This document shows positions 9,962 through 20,891 of a stretch of 64,000 nucleotides of DNA, piece after piece (the first letter of the stretch is position 1; each line of letters starts with the position of its first letter). A program made the position numbers and the translations under genes. The notes beneath the pieces are model-generated. The model was not told the DNA's origin and did not search any database. It saw only the letters and a list, made by a program, of their open reading frames with translations. The DNA is from Paralithodes platypus (lineage: Eukaryota; Arthropoda; Malacostraca; Decapoda; Lithodidae), in the NCBI GenBank assembly GCA_032716605.1, contig CM064509.1, forward strand, positions 37,853,921 through 37,917,920. Direction: 5' to 3'.

Positions 9962-10013
9962 TACTACATACACTTACACTTACACTTAGTTACACTTAGT
10001 TGTATTCCGTCCG
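9962..10013 (-). repeat. Microsatellite 3' tail of the LINE
   Basis: On the LINE strand the sequence after the stop codon ends in AACTAAGTGTAAGTGTAAG-type repeats before the MITE arm resumes. A short tandem-repeat tail instead of poly(A) is characteristic of CR1/L2 and some other LINE clades, and marks the true 3' end. Confidence 0.75.
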
Positions 10014-13000
10014 TTAGTGACACAGTTGAGCTGGGGCTCCACTGCGACCAGGCAGCTCCCTTTCTTCCACTCTCCATTCCAGAAGTCGGTTGGAGTTGGT
10101 GCTGGGGTATCCTGGTGTTGGTGGCCGGTCCGGTATTTTGGCCAGCCACATGTCCAAGTGTTTCTTGAAGGTGTCTGGAGACACCCCGGTTATGTTCCTG
10201 AGAGGGGCTGGTATACAGTTGAACAGTCTGGTTCCATTGTATGTAAAGCTGTGATGGATCAGGGATTTGATTTTTTGTGTTGATCCCGGCGTAGTCCTCA
10301 CATAGCACAGCCTCCCTCGCCTTTGGTGCTGAGTCTCTTGGATGTTTGGGTTTGGTACCTTTTTTTCCAAAATCTTCCAGACGTAGATGATGATGTATCT
10401 CTCCCTACGTCTTTGAAGTGAGTACAGCTGCAGCTCCTTAAGTCTCTCCCAGTAGTTAAAGTGTTGAAACCCATGGATTTTACTGGTGAATGTCCTCTGG
10501 GTGGCTTCAATTTCTGTTATTTCTCCTACTTTTTGGGGAGACCAGAGCTGGGAGCAGTACTCCAGTCGTGGTAGGACCAGTGACTTCCACAATGTTAGCA
10601 TACACCTCTCATTTCTTGTGTGGAAGGTTCTCAGGATCCAGCCTGCTATTTGTTTTGCTGTTGTTGTGGCTTTGGTAATATGCTGGGAAAAAGTGGCGTC
10701 ACTGCTCATATTTACTCCCAAGTCCTTCACTGTGTCCTTGGTGGTAATTTCTTGCTGTCCGCTTTTGTAGTTGGTGTCGTTTTGTAGTGCTCTCTTGTTC
10801 CCGTACCTTAGAAGCTCGAACTTGTCTCCGTTTAGGGCCATGTTGTTTTCTTCTGCCCACTTCAGGATTTTGTCCAAGTCTTGTTGTAGTAGCTGAGCAT
10901 CATGTTGTGAGGTGATTTTCTTCATGAGTCTGGTGTCGTCTGCAAACGATGTGGCTGTTGAGTGTTCCAGGTCCCTGTCGATGTCTCCTATCATGATGAG
11001 GAATAGGAGAGGTCCCAGTACTGATCCTTGTGGTACTCCGCTGATGACCCCACCTGCTTCTGATAGGCTTCCTTGAACCGTGACTCTTTGTTTTCTGTTG
11101 GTGATGAAGCTATGGAGCCATCTTCCAAGGTCTCCCCCTATTCCCAGTGATTTGAGTTTATGTAGAAGGATCCCATGGTCCACCTTGTCAAAAGCTTTGG
11201 CGAAATCTAGATATATGACGTCTACATTTTCTCCGTCTTGAATATCCTGTAGGATTTTGTCGTAGTGTGATAGTAGTTGTGAGAGGCAGGAGCGGCCTTT
11301 TCTAAAGCCATGTTGCCCCTCGTTGAACGCCTCATTATCTTCCAGGAAGCTGACCATCTTAGCTCTTATTGTTCTTTCTATGATTTTAATAAGGTGTGAC
11401 GTCAGCACCACTGGTCTGTAATTTTTGGCTATGCCTTTACTACCCCCTTTGTGTATTGGTGTGACATTGCCTTCTTTTAGGGATTGTGGTACATATCCAG
11501 TTTGGAGGGACTTGCTCCACAGCAGTTTTAGAGGCAGGGCTAGCTGATGTTTGCAGTTTTTTAGCAGTTGGGCATGAAAGCCGTCTGGTCCTGCTGCAGA
11601 GTTTGGTCCAATCTTGTCGATGGCTGCTATTATGTCCTCTGTTGATACTGTTACCGAGGAGAGTTGATGTGGTGTCTCTGGAGCGTTGCCAAAGAAAGTC
11701 GTTGCATTCTCGATTTTCTTGTCTTCATTTGGCGGGCTGAAGACACTTTCATACTGCTGTTTGAGTATCTTGGCCATTTCGGTTGGGTCACTCTCAAGTT
11801 CGCCCGTAGGTTTTGCAAGTGGTCCTATTGTTGTGGTGTTCCTGAGTCTCCTTTTTGCATATGCATAGAAGAATTTGCTATTTACTCGTATGTTTGCAAC
11901 TGCTTGTAGTTCTTCGCGTGTTCTTTGCTCTTGGTGTGACTGGATGAGTTTACGTTCCACTTCATCAAGCTCTTCTTGTAGTTTGGTGATATTGTGCGCA
12001 TAGCTGGTCTTCCTTTGCTTGGCTCTCAAGTACGTCCTTTTCTTCATTAGTATTTTTCTATCTCTGGGAATCTGCTTGATCTGCTTCCTGCTTGATTTGG
12101 GTGGTATGGTGTTTTTACAGGTCTCCAGGCATTGTTGCTGGAGGATACTGAGAGTTTCGTCGACGTTTTTATCTTCGAATAGTGCCCTCCAATCAGTTCC
12201 TGCCAGTTCTGCTCTCAGTCTGTCCCAGTCTATATCTTTGCTGTAGAAGTTGAGATCTTTCAGAGAGGTGCAGGGTATTTGGCTTGATTCCTGTTGACAT
12301 CTTCTTGGTGGTGTGGCGGTTGGTGTGGGGGTTCTAACTTTGATGAGGCTGTGGTCGGACATTATAGTTTTTACAGTTTCGTACGAGTGTACCAGGTCGA
12401 AGTTGTTGCCAAATAGTAAGTCCAGTGTGTTGTTGCCTCTTGTAGGTTCCTCGATGTATTGCTTCATGTATGCAGTGTCCATGATAGTCATTAGCTCCTT
12501 GGCTTGCTGTTTTTCCTCCCTGGTTCCTCCATCTATTTTCATGGTTGCCCAATTGATGATGGGCAGGTTGAAGTCTCCTGTGATGATGACATCTGTAGCG
12601 GGAGTTGGAAGATTTTGTAGGAGTGATTGTATTTTCTCTGTGACCTCCTTGAAAATTTCCCCTGTGGTGTTTGGAGGTCGATACAAAATTATGATGAGCA
12701 TGTCGGTTTGTCTTATGTGTACTGCTAGTAGCTCTGTTGTGCCGTTTGAGAATGCAACTAAAGTTTCGGTATTTGCAGCCATATCCTCCCTTAGGTAGAG
12801 TGCTACTCCTCCGTGGCTTCTGTCCTCTCTGTCGGCTCTGAATAGAGTGAAATTATGGATATTGATCTCTGCATCCAAAATGTTTTCGTTCAGGTGTGTT
12901 TCTGTGAGGGCTAGAAAAATTGAGTTGTCTTCCTCTGCAATTTCTCCCAACATAGGGACTTTACATTGATTGTTTCGTGGGTAAAGTCCTCTGATGTTGC

Positions 13001-13160
13001 CCACAACAAAACTAGTTAGTGGTAGTTGCACCTTCCTCTGTGGTTCATGTCTGGCCCCTCGGTTTGGGCTAGGAATCTCTCCATAATCACTTGAGACCGT
13101 TTTTCCACTTCCAGAAGACGTCCCATTACTACCATGAATACTACCATGAATTACTAACAT
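10014..13160 (-). CDS. Intact LINE ORF2: endonuclease and reverse transcriptase (CR1/Jockey group)
   Basis: A 1048-residue uninterrupted frame. The N-terminal APE-like endonuclease shows GNIRGLYP (about residue 54), TETHL (86), ITGDFNLP (195) and SDHSLI (270). The reverse transcriptase shows SAAGPDGF (about 520), KNYRPVVLTS, QHGFRKGRS, YLDFAKAFDKVDHG (about 655), SGVPQGSVLGPLLF and the catalytic SFADDTRL (about 738-745), followed by ALNGDKFELL. The C-terminal tail LEYCSQLWSP and FNCIPAPLRN is typical of this group. No ORF1 is visible, so the copy is probably 5'-truncated. The enzyme would nick target DNA and prime cDNA synthesis on LINE RNA. All key residues are present, so it may be recently active. 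Clade is CR1/L2 or Jockey-like; I cannot settle it by eye. Confidence 0.93.
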   Translation of the reverse strand: MLVIHGSIHGSNGTSSGSGKTVSSDYGEIPSPNRGARHEPQRKVQLPLTSFVVGNIRGLYPRNNQCKVPMLGEIAEEDNSIFLALTETHLNENILDAEINIHNFTLFRADREDRSHGGVALYLREDMAANTETLVAFSNGTTELLAVHIRQTDMLIIILYRPPNTTGEIFKEVTEKIQSLLQNLPTPATDVIITGDFNLPIINWATMKIDGGTREEKQQAKELMTIMDTAYMKQYIEEPTRGNNTLDLLFGNNFDLVHSYETVKTIMSDHSLIKVRTPTPTATPPRRCQQESSQIPCTSLKDLNFYSKDIDWDRLRAELAGTDWRALFEDKNVDETLSILQQQCLETCKNTIPPKSSRKQIKQIPRDRKILMKKRTYLRAKQRKTSYAHNITKLQEELDEVERKLIQSHQEQRTREELQAVANIRVNSKFFYAYAKRRLRNTTTIGPLAKPTGELESDPTEMAKILKQQYESVFSPPNEDKKIENATTFFGNAPETPHQLSSVTVSTEDIIAAIDKIGPNSAAGPDGFHAQLLKNCKHQLALPLKLLWSKSLQTGYVPQSLKEGNVTPIHKGGSKGIAKNYRPVVLTSHLIKIIERTIRAKMVSFLEDNEAFNEGQHGFRKGRSCLSQLLSHYDKILQDIQDGENVDVIYLDFAKAFDKVDHGILLHKLKSLGIGGDLGRWLHSFITNRKQRVTVQGSLSEAGGVISGVPQGSVLGPLLFLIMIGDIDRDLEHSTATSFADDTRLMKKITSQHDAQLLQQDLDKILKWAEENNMALNGDKFELLRYGNKRALQNDTNYKSGQQEITTKDTVKDLGVNMSSDATFSQHITKATTTAKQIAGWILRTFHTRNERCMLTLWKSLVLPRLEYCSQLWSPQKVGEITEIEATQRTFTSKIHGFQHFNYWERLKELQLYSLQRRRERYIIIYVWKILEKKVPNPNIQETQHQRRGRLCYVRTTPGSTQKIKSLIHHSFTYNGTRLFNCIPAPLRNITGVSPDTFKKHLDMWLAKIPDRPPTPGYPSTNSNRLLEWRVEERELPGRSGAPAQLCH

Positions 13161-13410
13161 GAATACTAGGTTAGGTTGTTTGGTTAGGTTAATGTTTTAT
13201 AGATGATTTATGCTGTAGCCTATGTTGGTAGTGGTACGCCCACTACTCCTAATCTTACCAAAATGTATCATCAACCAGATATGAGGTTTTCAAGTAATTT
13301 GTTGTAATTTTTTATTTTTTATTTGATAGGCTAGGCTATACAGTGTTGTTTAATACCGAGGACCGTCGTATTTTAGTATTTTTAACATTAGCCTAAACTA
13401 ACCTGTCTCG

Positions 13411-13491
13411 CGACCGGTCTAAACCCAGCTGACGTTCCCTGTTTATGGGTGCGCGACGGTCTAAACCCAGCTCACGTTCCCTGTTTATGGG
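13411..13491 (+). repeat. Tandem pair of 28S-rRNA-like segments
   Basis: Two successive copies contain GGTCTAAACCCAGCTGACGT (first copy) and GGTCTAAACCCAGCTCACGT (second), each followed by TCCCTGTTTATGGGT. The words GACGGTCTAAACCCAGCTCA and CGTTCCCTATTAGTGGGTG belong to a highly conserved stretch of eukaryotic large-subunit rRNA as I know it. Copies start near 13411 and 13453 (about 42 bp apart). No wider rDNA is present, so this is not an rRNA gene. Confidence 0.75.
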
Positions 13492-14540
13492 TTCGCGAAG
13501 GTTTGTAATACTTAAATGTATCTATTTCAAGTCAAATATACATTCCGCGCATCATCAAACCATACCAAGTCTACTACTAATAATATTAACCCATTAGTAC
13601 CAACAGAATAGCGACAAAATAGGGGTAGTATAACTGTAGATTTATCTTTAATTATTGGTTTTCATGGTTTGAGTGGAGGATTTGCATTAACTTGCCCATT
13701 ATTCATTAATCTGAAGATACTCCGTCAAATGGCGCCTTTTATTGGGTGAATCTTGCTTTTACAGTAGGTAAGGGAAATTGTGGGGAGGCCATGCACGCAG
13801 CCGTATCCCATGCCTTGGCCCCGCCCACTTCCCAAAATGTACAAATATTATATTAGATTAGATTAACCTAACCTAACCTAACCCTAATATAATATAATAT
13901 AATATAATATAACATAGTTTTTGTGAGTAACGTTCAAGCCATTTATTGGGTGAATCGCACTCACCGTATCTTTTAAAACAAGAAGAAGAGGACCCAGGTC
14001 GAAGGATACATTGGGTGCAATGCTTTGTTTACGTTCGGGACATTAATTTTGTGTTATTTTTCGGTGTAATCGGGTTTTTTCAAGTGTCGATAACGAAATT
14101 CCTCCATGCGGACTAGGCCTATGATGAGAAAAATATGGCGAGTCTATTGGTCCCTATTTTCCCTAATAAATTATTTCTAATAGGGCTGCAAAAGAGGTCT
14201 TTAATATTATCCGGTAATGGAGGTACCGGTACCTCCATAATTAGGCCCAATAGGCCTATTTTATGACACGCTGAATCGAATGGCGCAAACAGAATTGAAA
14301 TCGGACAATTAGTTTAGGGTTTCGTATTTGACTTGGCCTCCCAGAAGAGCCCAAATGACCAGTTGTTGGGCTTTAAAAGTCCTCTGTAGCCCAAACTATA
14401 AGTCCTAGGGAACTCTACTTGGTAACATTCGATTTTTCTCGACGAGCAGCTTCTATTCATGGTCGTAGATTTCATTTTCGACCAGCCATTCTCCCATAAT
14501 CGAAAACATTTGTCTGGCAAGGTGGCGGTGGCGACGTACC
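13492..14540. other. AT-rich intergenic DNA with short repeats
   Basis: It contains a short TTAGG-type run (AACCTAACCTAACCTAACCC, 13864-13883), an (AATAT)n run at about 13885-13912, and the phrase TTTATTGGGTGAATC at 13738 and 13940, which recurs at 21660. An unassigned - strand frame of 68 residues (14314-14520) has no recognisable domain. I see no gene. Confidence 0.5.
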
Positions 14541-14544
14541 TCCA

Positions 14545-14900
14545 GTTCTACCATGGGAATATACCCCTCCTAAAACTCACACAGATCTCATAACCTTAAA
14601 AAAAAAAGGACAACCCATACCAATTAAAACAGGAATTCCTAGAAATCCTGAACACCCAGCATAAAAATTCCACTCACATATACACAGACGGATCACTCAT
14701 CAAAAACGGAAACACCACATCCACGTCAGCAGCACTATGGATCTCAAAATTTCATCTAATCATGGGATGGAAGCTCCCCAAACAAACATCAGTGTTCACT
14801 GCAGAGCTGTACGGAGTCAATCAAACACTAGAAATCATCAGTACCCTTCCACCAGGCCCATACACAATATGCTGCGACTCCAAGAGCGCTATCCAGGCCA
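14545..14900 (+). pseudogene. LINE RNase H domain, left part
   Basis: HIYTDGSLIKNGN (from about 14676), WKLPKQTSVFTAELYGV and CCDSKSAIQAIN are the first three blocks of an RNase H domain (D, E and D acidic residues) as carried at the C-terminus of I/Jockey-type LINEs. The frame stops at the TTAA element inserted at 14901 and resumes after 15535. The upstream RT is missing, so this is a remnant. Confidence 0.8.
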
Positions 14901-15015
14901 TTAACCCGGGAGCTGCGGGGAGACTCTTAAGAGTTCCCCCGGCGCACTGCGGGAAGACTCTTAAGAGTCAGAGAAAATAAAAATCAACTTTTGACATCGA
15001 AAAAAAAATATTTTT

Positions 15016-15048
<33 letters not shown>

Positions 15049-15535
15049 GGCCCCTGGGCCATGCAAAATCTCAGTCCTCTACCTCCCCTCCTTCCCCACT
15101 TTCCTCCTCTCCTTCAGTTATCACCTATTTTCCCTGTTATTCCCTTATTCTGAGGTATATTTTCGTGCTAACATTAGAAATCCGATTGGAGGGTGTGGTC
15201 ATCACTGATAGCAAGCGAGTGCAAGAGAGAGAGAGAGAGTATCGATCGACTGTGTCTCAGTGGCCTTGGGGGAAATTGGCGGGAAAGCAGATTGCCTCAC
15301 CCATACATTATACAACTCGCGGGCTATATCTCCGATTTTGACCATCCAAACGCTGTTTTCACTCGTTTTATTGTTGTTTCAGGTTAATACCTTTATAATC
15401 AACCCATAATAGGCGCATATGGATAAATATTAATGCTATTAATGGCACAATGAATATTTTAGTGACGGAAACACCTCAAATACGTCAGCACAGGGGGACG
15501 TTTCCAATTACCCCCATGCGCACTTCAGAGGTTAA
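14901..15535 (+). mobile_element. 635-bp TTAA element, family T5
   Basis: TTAA at both ends (14901-14904 and 15532-15535). The left end is TTAACCCGGGAGCTGCGG; the right end (other strand) is TTAACCTCTGAAGTGCGC. The ends are only weakly inverted-repeat. Inside are two CTCTTAAGAGT palindromes, a long T-run (about 15008-15048), an (AG)n run at 15227-15238 and a conserved 3' half with GCCTATTATGGG on the reverse strand. Two further copies lie at 58300-58902 and 61235-61875. It has no transposase. Removing it with one TTAA rejoins the RNase H host LINE. Confidence 0.88.
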
Positions 15536-16200
15536 ATACAACAACACAAAGTAAGGAACTCATATACCCCATGCTCCAGCTACTCACTAACCTCCCCCTA
15601 CAAGGTTATACTATGAGCTTCCAGTGGGTACCTGGCCATATAGACATACTCCACAATGAAATAGTCGATGAACTCGCCAGGGGCATGCACTCCATCAGAA
15701 GAATTACACCCCTCCCCTACACTACAATAGACAGAGCCAACATTCTAAAAGAAGATATCCTCTAAGACTTCAAGGGTGAATGGAAAGTCACCATCACCGA
15801 CACAAGATACGGAAATATCAAACCCGAATGTTCCATATGGAAACACAAAATACAAGAACAAAGCTCTAAATACAGCTACACTCCGCCTAAGGACAGGACA
15901 CACAAGACTAGCGGAGCACATACACAGAATGGGACTAGAAGAAGACGAGAACTGCCCCTACTGCCTCACCCCAGAAACAGTGGAACACTATCAACTCCAT
16001 TGACATAGACATTACAGCGCTCGCACCCACCTGAGAAGAACAGTGGCACAACATGGAGGGACCTTCAATCTACAATATATCCTAGGAGGAGATATCGACC
16101 AACAAGGCAAACATGCAATTGCCTCCGCTCTAGGAACATACATAAGAACCACAAATAAAACTTCAGACATCTAATAACATCAATGACAAAACAACTCCAA
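15536..16200 (+). pseudogene. LINE RNase H and C-terminal part, after T5
   Basis: FQWVPGHIDILHNEIVDELA (from about 15616) is the last RNase H block. LRLRTGHTRLAEHIHRMGL and ENCPYCLTPETVEHYQLH (about 15880-16000) form the Cys/His region that ends I-type LINE ORF2. Frameshifts and stops break the frame. It continues the fragment at 14545-14900. Confidence 0.82.
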
Positions 16201-16284
16201 CACACAGAAAACCCACCCCTAACCAATACAGTGCAGTACAGTACCACCCATACCGGTACTGTAAATTAGATAAAATAAATTAGA

Positions 16285-16745
16285 GGCCATACAAAACAAA
16301 GCTGCAAGATGGATCAGACATGATTACAGACATACTATATCAGTCACTTTGCTCAAACAAGACATTAAACTAGACCCCCTTGTAACAAGAAGACAAATAC
16401 ACAGACAACAAATGTTATACAAAAACACAAACAATCTAGCAGACATAGATAAAAATACATATTTACACCCTACAAACATACGATTTACGAGACGCAGCCA
16501 CAACTTAAAATACCACACATATCAGGCAAGCACGGACATATTCAGACATTAATTTTTTCCCCGCAGCATCCAAGAGTGGAATCACCTCCCATCTCACATA
16601 CAGTAGTTAATAGCCCCACTTTTCATTCCTTTAGAAATAGGATCACTACTCATTATCGTCCTAATCCTTGACCCGATCCTATCCCTCTCATAATTCCCCT
16701 GCATATCATGCTGCCCGAGAGCAGCCCTCTGCGGGTCCCCCTAAC
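16285..16745 (+). pseudogene. LINE 3' end of a second family
   Basis: LEAIQNKAARWIRHDYRH, LDPLVTRRQIHRQQMLYKN, then FFPRSIQEWNHLPS (about 16552-16593) is the post-RT tail of a LINE ORF2. The 3' part contains CAGCCCTCTGCGGGTCCCCC, found again at 54636. Truncated at the 5' side, with no RT motif left. Confidence 0.72.
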
Positions 16746-18775
16746 AAGAAGAAGTACTGTACCAGACCTTTGCCAACCCTACAAAACCCGAACCTGACTC
16801 AACCCGACGAGACATAACGACTTACCTCCTATAAGACCTTAATTTAATAACCAATCCTCATCCTACCTAGGCTACTTACTTAACCCTAAACACTTTCCAA
16901 TCTTTAACGACCTATAGGGTACAATACCTGTCCTCACTATTTAGACATCCTATCTGTAGATCCCTTTTCAACTAACAAACTTCCCTTCCCCTCAGCAGCA
17001 ACTCTATGCCTGTGCAGTCAAGGTATACAGTTCACCTTCCTTGTGTGCAGTAAGCTGGATATCTGAAATACTCCGAGCAAACTGCACATATAAATATCAA
17101 GAAGAAGAAGACTGGTTGTGTTTATGTTTAAGCTCGCTCTTGCATTTTGTCACTTTTGGACTGTAATAAGGTGAAGACTTTTTTCTAGCTGATCTGAAGG
17201 CTATACAAGGGTGAAGTGATTGTGAGTTCACCAGCATGAGCCGGCGAAGTGACCGTAATATGGATAAAAGAGGGAAAATAAGCGAGGAAGGTGATGACCA
17301 AAGTGGTGTCGGCGGTGCGTCGGAACGGGAGTGAAAGACTTTTTGGACCGATAGCGATTTCAGTAGCCTAAGTTTTATTTTATTTTTATGAATTTTTCCT
17401 TCAGATTAGGCTAGCCTAGCCTAGCCTAGTGTTGTCGGTAAAATTCAAAACAGCCTAGAGCTGCTTTATTTACCAAGTTTTCTGTATATTTTTTTGAGAA
17501 TTGATGTGTAGCTCATAACACTCCACATGGATTTATTTCTTTGATTCCGCTACCATGAATGCCGTATTAGTGATCAAGGCTTAGGCTACATGTGTATGTA
17601 TTGTTTTATGCATGTACAGTATGTATGCAAGAGTAGTCCAACCAAGTACTAAGTCTACTTAATGAGGTAGTCATTTTAAACATTATGAAATACTTCAGAT
17701 GTAGCTATTATTAATACAATGAACATAATAATAAAAAGATGGCAATAAACAGACAAATTATTAAAATGTATTTATGCTCCACTGGGTGTAGTTAGCTACC
17801 TCAGTCTCGTAGTAATAGTCTTCTGGTAAGTAGCCTCTGTAGGTTTACAACAACCTATCATCATCACCAACCCATGTTTTTGCATTTCAAATTTCCCGCC
17901 CATCCATGTTTACCACTCATATTGGAATCTGTAACCCTTCTACTGGGTATTTTCTCGATAGTATTAATTTTCATTGCCCTGTTTATGTCTTAGATAGTGT
18001 CTAGATATTATATTTGTTTATTATTTATGTATGCACTATTCATGGAGGGCGTTCGTAATAATATAGCATAATGACTGGTGTCCCAGCGTTGCTAATGTAG
18101 CTAATTTTCAGCTAGATCTAGAAATATTCTTTAAGATCTAGCGTATATGATTTCTAGGTCGATTCTAGAGATTAAAACTACTGTTAATCGAGATTATAGA
18201 GATTGTAGTTGTACCATTTGTTCAGAGAATTTTGACATTCTATACTATCTAGCGTCATTCTAGCGGTTTTGTGATTTTGATTGTGCTAAGTTCACTGCTA
18301 ACATTGGTAATACTTATTCTTGACGTCACGAGGTAGACTCTCTAAATATGGCTGCCACTGGACCCGATTGTTCTTTGTGTTTTATCCGATGTCATCAGCC
18401 CATCGTAAGTATCATGCATTGTTTATTTGTAACATAAGATCACAAATATGCCGAGAAGAGACCTGCGGAGGTAAGTATTATATTATATCATGATTAATAG
18501 CGATTCCGATGCAGTGAAATTTGGCAGTTCAGGTGACAGGTTATTTGGTATCCAGACGCTCATTATTTACATGTCAGATATATATTCTAGGGTGTTGAGT
18601 GGTTGTATAAGCCTCTATAACTAACTGTCCCTCTTTCATATTGTTTTTAGCTGATGCTATGAGCTAGATTTGCATTTTGCACTAGCCTAGCTTGTGGAAG
18701 TGTTGATTTTAGGCTAGGCTAGGTGTAAAAATCTAGATTAGGCCTACTTTAGCCAGTTTTAGAGGTGATTTGGAT
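16746..18775. other. Unassigned AT-rich DNA with one small ORF
   Basis: No recognised gene. The clearest small frame is 17236-17334, starting MSRRSDRNMDKRGKISEEGD and ending ASERE (32 residues). It is charged and follows a pyrimidine-rich leader. The words after it (GACTTTTTGGACCGA and AGCGATTTCAGTA) recur at 19797-19830, so this may be part of an unnamed repeat. TAGGCCTA/AGCCTAGCC words are frequent. Confidence 0.4.
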
Positions 18776-19573
18776 TGAGTTTGTTACTGGGCGGACGACG
18801 TCGTGTAAACACGCTAGTTGCTGTCAAACAGCGGGAGTGTGGGGGTGGCAGCCCCCACCCATAATACTAGGATAGGTTTTGTAAGGTTGTTAGGTTAGTA
18901 ATGTCCTTTCAATGTTTGGTATTTATCAAGGAAACCGGCCACATGGAAAATCACCCATCGAATGAACATAACCTAACCTAGGCCTAGGCTATACATCATA
19001 TTAATATATGTTTCAACTTTCGGAAAAAACGTTTTCAATTACTTTGAAAAAGTTAATATTTACCTCCTGTTATTCACAGCCAAAACTGAAGATTGCGGAG
19101 TAGCCTAAATACCGTAGACTACATTCAAGTTTTTTTTGCGACCGTCAACCTTTTATTAATTACATACCAAACGAGCGGGGGTGTGGGGGGCTGGGGGCAG
19201 CAGCCCCCACCTAATATACTAGGTAAGGTTAGGCTAATATTACCCCTTATTTTCGTCTTTTACCCCTCAATTTCTCTGTACTTCATAGCCGTCCCCACTA
19301 TCGGGGGGGCCGTATCTTAAGATTGTTGGATTATTTGGATAATGGGGAAAACGTTGTTTCCGAAAGTTGAAACATATATTAATAGGCGATGATGTAAAGG
19401 TTATGTTCATTCGATGGGTGACTTCCAAATTTCCAGGAAAATTTGTGGCCGGTTTCCTTGATATTTTCCCAATGTTTACTAGGCCTTTGAATTTCAAAGG
19501 GGTATAGTAAACACTAGGATAGCCTATACCCAGTCAGAGGTAAGTGATACGCCCGATAACACAACTCTTGTTG
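18776..19573. mobile_element. MITE family G, expanded copy with internal fold-back
   Basis: The left end GAGTTTGTTACTGGGCGGAC and right end (other strand) CAAGAGTTGTGTTATCGGGC match family G. Inside, at 18923-19466, a second inverted repeat has arms containing AAGGAAACCGGCCACA, CACCCATCGAATGAACATAA and ATATGTTTCAACTTTCGGAA. A G-rich hairpin near 19175-19210 follows GGGGGTGTGGGGGG. The internal fold-back may be a separate later insertion. Confidence 0.7.
18923..19466. repeat. Inverted repeat with arms over 100 bp
   Basis: The left arm from TATCAAGGAAACCGGCC to TTCAACTTTCGGAAA pairs with the right arm from TTTCCGAAAGTTGAAAC to GGCCGGTTTCCTTGATA. The spacer holds family G G-rich sequence. RNA from either strand would form a long hairpin. 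Confidence 0.78.
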
Positions 19574-19920
19574 GTTGGTGATATTTTGTTAGGCCTAGCG
19601 TTCAATAACACTACAGTAACCTTAGGTAGGCTAATATTTAACATGTTTAGGCCTATAGCCTATTATCTTTTCTTCGGAATCTTCGAGGAATGTAGGCCTA
19701 GGCTAGTGTTTTATTATTTTTCATAGTTTGAGTGGAGGATTTGCATTAACTTAGGGTAAACCTGACTTTTTGGACCAGTATAGGCTAACCTAACTGGTAA
19801 ACCTGACTTTTTGGACCGACAGCGATTTCAGTAAGTTTTATTTTATTTTATTTTTTTCCTTGAGATATAGGGCTAGTGTTGTTTTATATTGAAGAGGAGC
19901 TGAAATGAGGATAATTATAG

Positions 19921-20478
19921 GGAAAAGACTCGCAGTGTTATTTTACATAATTTATTAGGGAAAGTGAAGCTCTATGGAATCCTTATAATATACTCACATA
20001 GATTCCGTTGTGGGAGAATAGTTTTGATAAGTTTTGTAACTCGATTTTGTCGATATAAATAGTCCCGCGCGTAAACCAACTCAGTCCCGCAATCTTGAGA
20101 GCTCTGCTACGGGCGTGTTCAATGTTTACAAAAAGTGTTCAAAATGGAGTACACTCGCTACGGTAAAGTGTTATGTTCTACAAAGATGTTAATGTATGTC
20201 TAATATATGAACCCACAGTAGCTGGCATGCAAGGGCTAGTGTTGTATCCCACGTACTGGGTCTAGGTTAGGTTAGGTTGGGTTGTTTGGTTAGGTTAATA
20301 TACTAGGTCTCGGAAACAAGATTCGTAGTTGCGGTAGTATTTACATCAAAACTATAGTTAACTATCAAAACTATTCTCCCACAGTGGAATCTATGTGAGT
20401 ATATTATAAGGATTCCATAGAGCTTCACTTTCCCTAATAAATTATGTATATAATTAATTAAACGCTGCGAGTCTTTTC
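19921..20478. mobile_element. Fold-back element with ~110-bp arms
   Basis: GAAAAGACTCGCAGTGTTAT, AAGTGAAGCTCTATGGAATC, CTTATAATATACTCACATAG and GGGAGAATAGTTTTGAT at 19921-20033 are repeated in inverse at 20373-20478 with few differences. The centre is unrelated (about 340 bp) and includes a family G-like TTAGGTTAGGTTGGG stretch. No ORF. A long-arm MITE or fold-back transposon is the likely identity. Confidence 0.8.
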
Positions 20479-20855
20479 AAAAAAATTACCGAAATGAGTA
20501 TTTACCCATTATCCAACAATCTAAAAACACGTCCCCCTACTAGTGGGGAGAGCTGTGAAGTTCAGGGAAAATGAGGGGTTAAAAGCGTAAAAATACAATA
20601 ATCTAGCGTTTTGTAAACTTGGCTCGGGTTTTCCCAAATTGCAAACCCATAAAAACCAATTTTGTAAATACCCGAGCCAACTTTTGACGAAAGCTGGCTC
20701 GGATTTCACGGGGTGGAGTGGGTAGCCTAATATCTTATGTTACAAAAATAGTCAACTTTGGGAAGACATTAGCCTAACCCAAGAACCTTACCAACCCTAT
20801 CCTAGTATTATGGGTGGGGGCAGCTACCCCCACACCCCCGCTGGTTGGGTTAGGC

Positions 20856-20891
<36 letters not shown>

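Larger units (their letters stand above)
9881..13259. mobile_element. Long palindromic MITE (family G) carrying a LINE in its centre
   Basis: The left arm (9881-9960) and right arm (13166-13259) are inverted copies: GGTAAGATTAGGAGTAGTGG, CGTACCACTACC, AGCATAAATCATCTATAAAA and CATTAACCTAACC. The arms are more than 70 bp, and the right arm has a few small differences. The LINE fills the centre, around CTAGTATT / AATACTAG. TTAGG-type words lie in the inner arms. Confidence 0.85.

Noticed and set aside
13411..13491. 28S rRNA gene fragment as a ribosomal locus
   Set aside because: Only about 40 bp per copy and no other rRNA sequence nearby, so it is not a ribosomal gene.
13864..13883. Interstitial telomere
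   Set aside because: Only about four TTAGG-type units, similar to words inside family G MITEs. Too short to call a telomere remnant.
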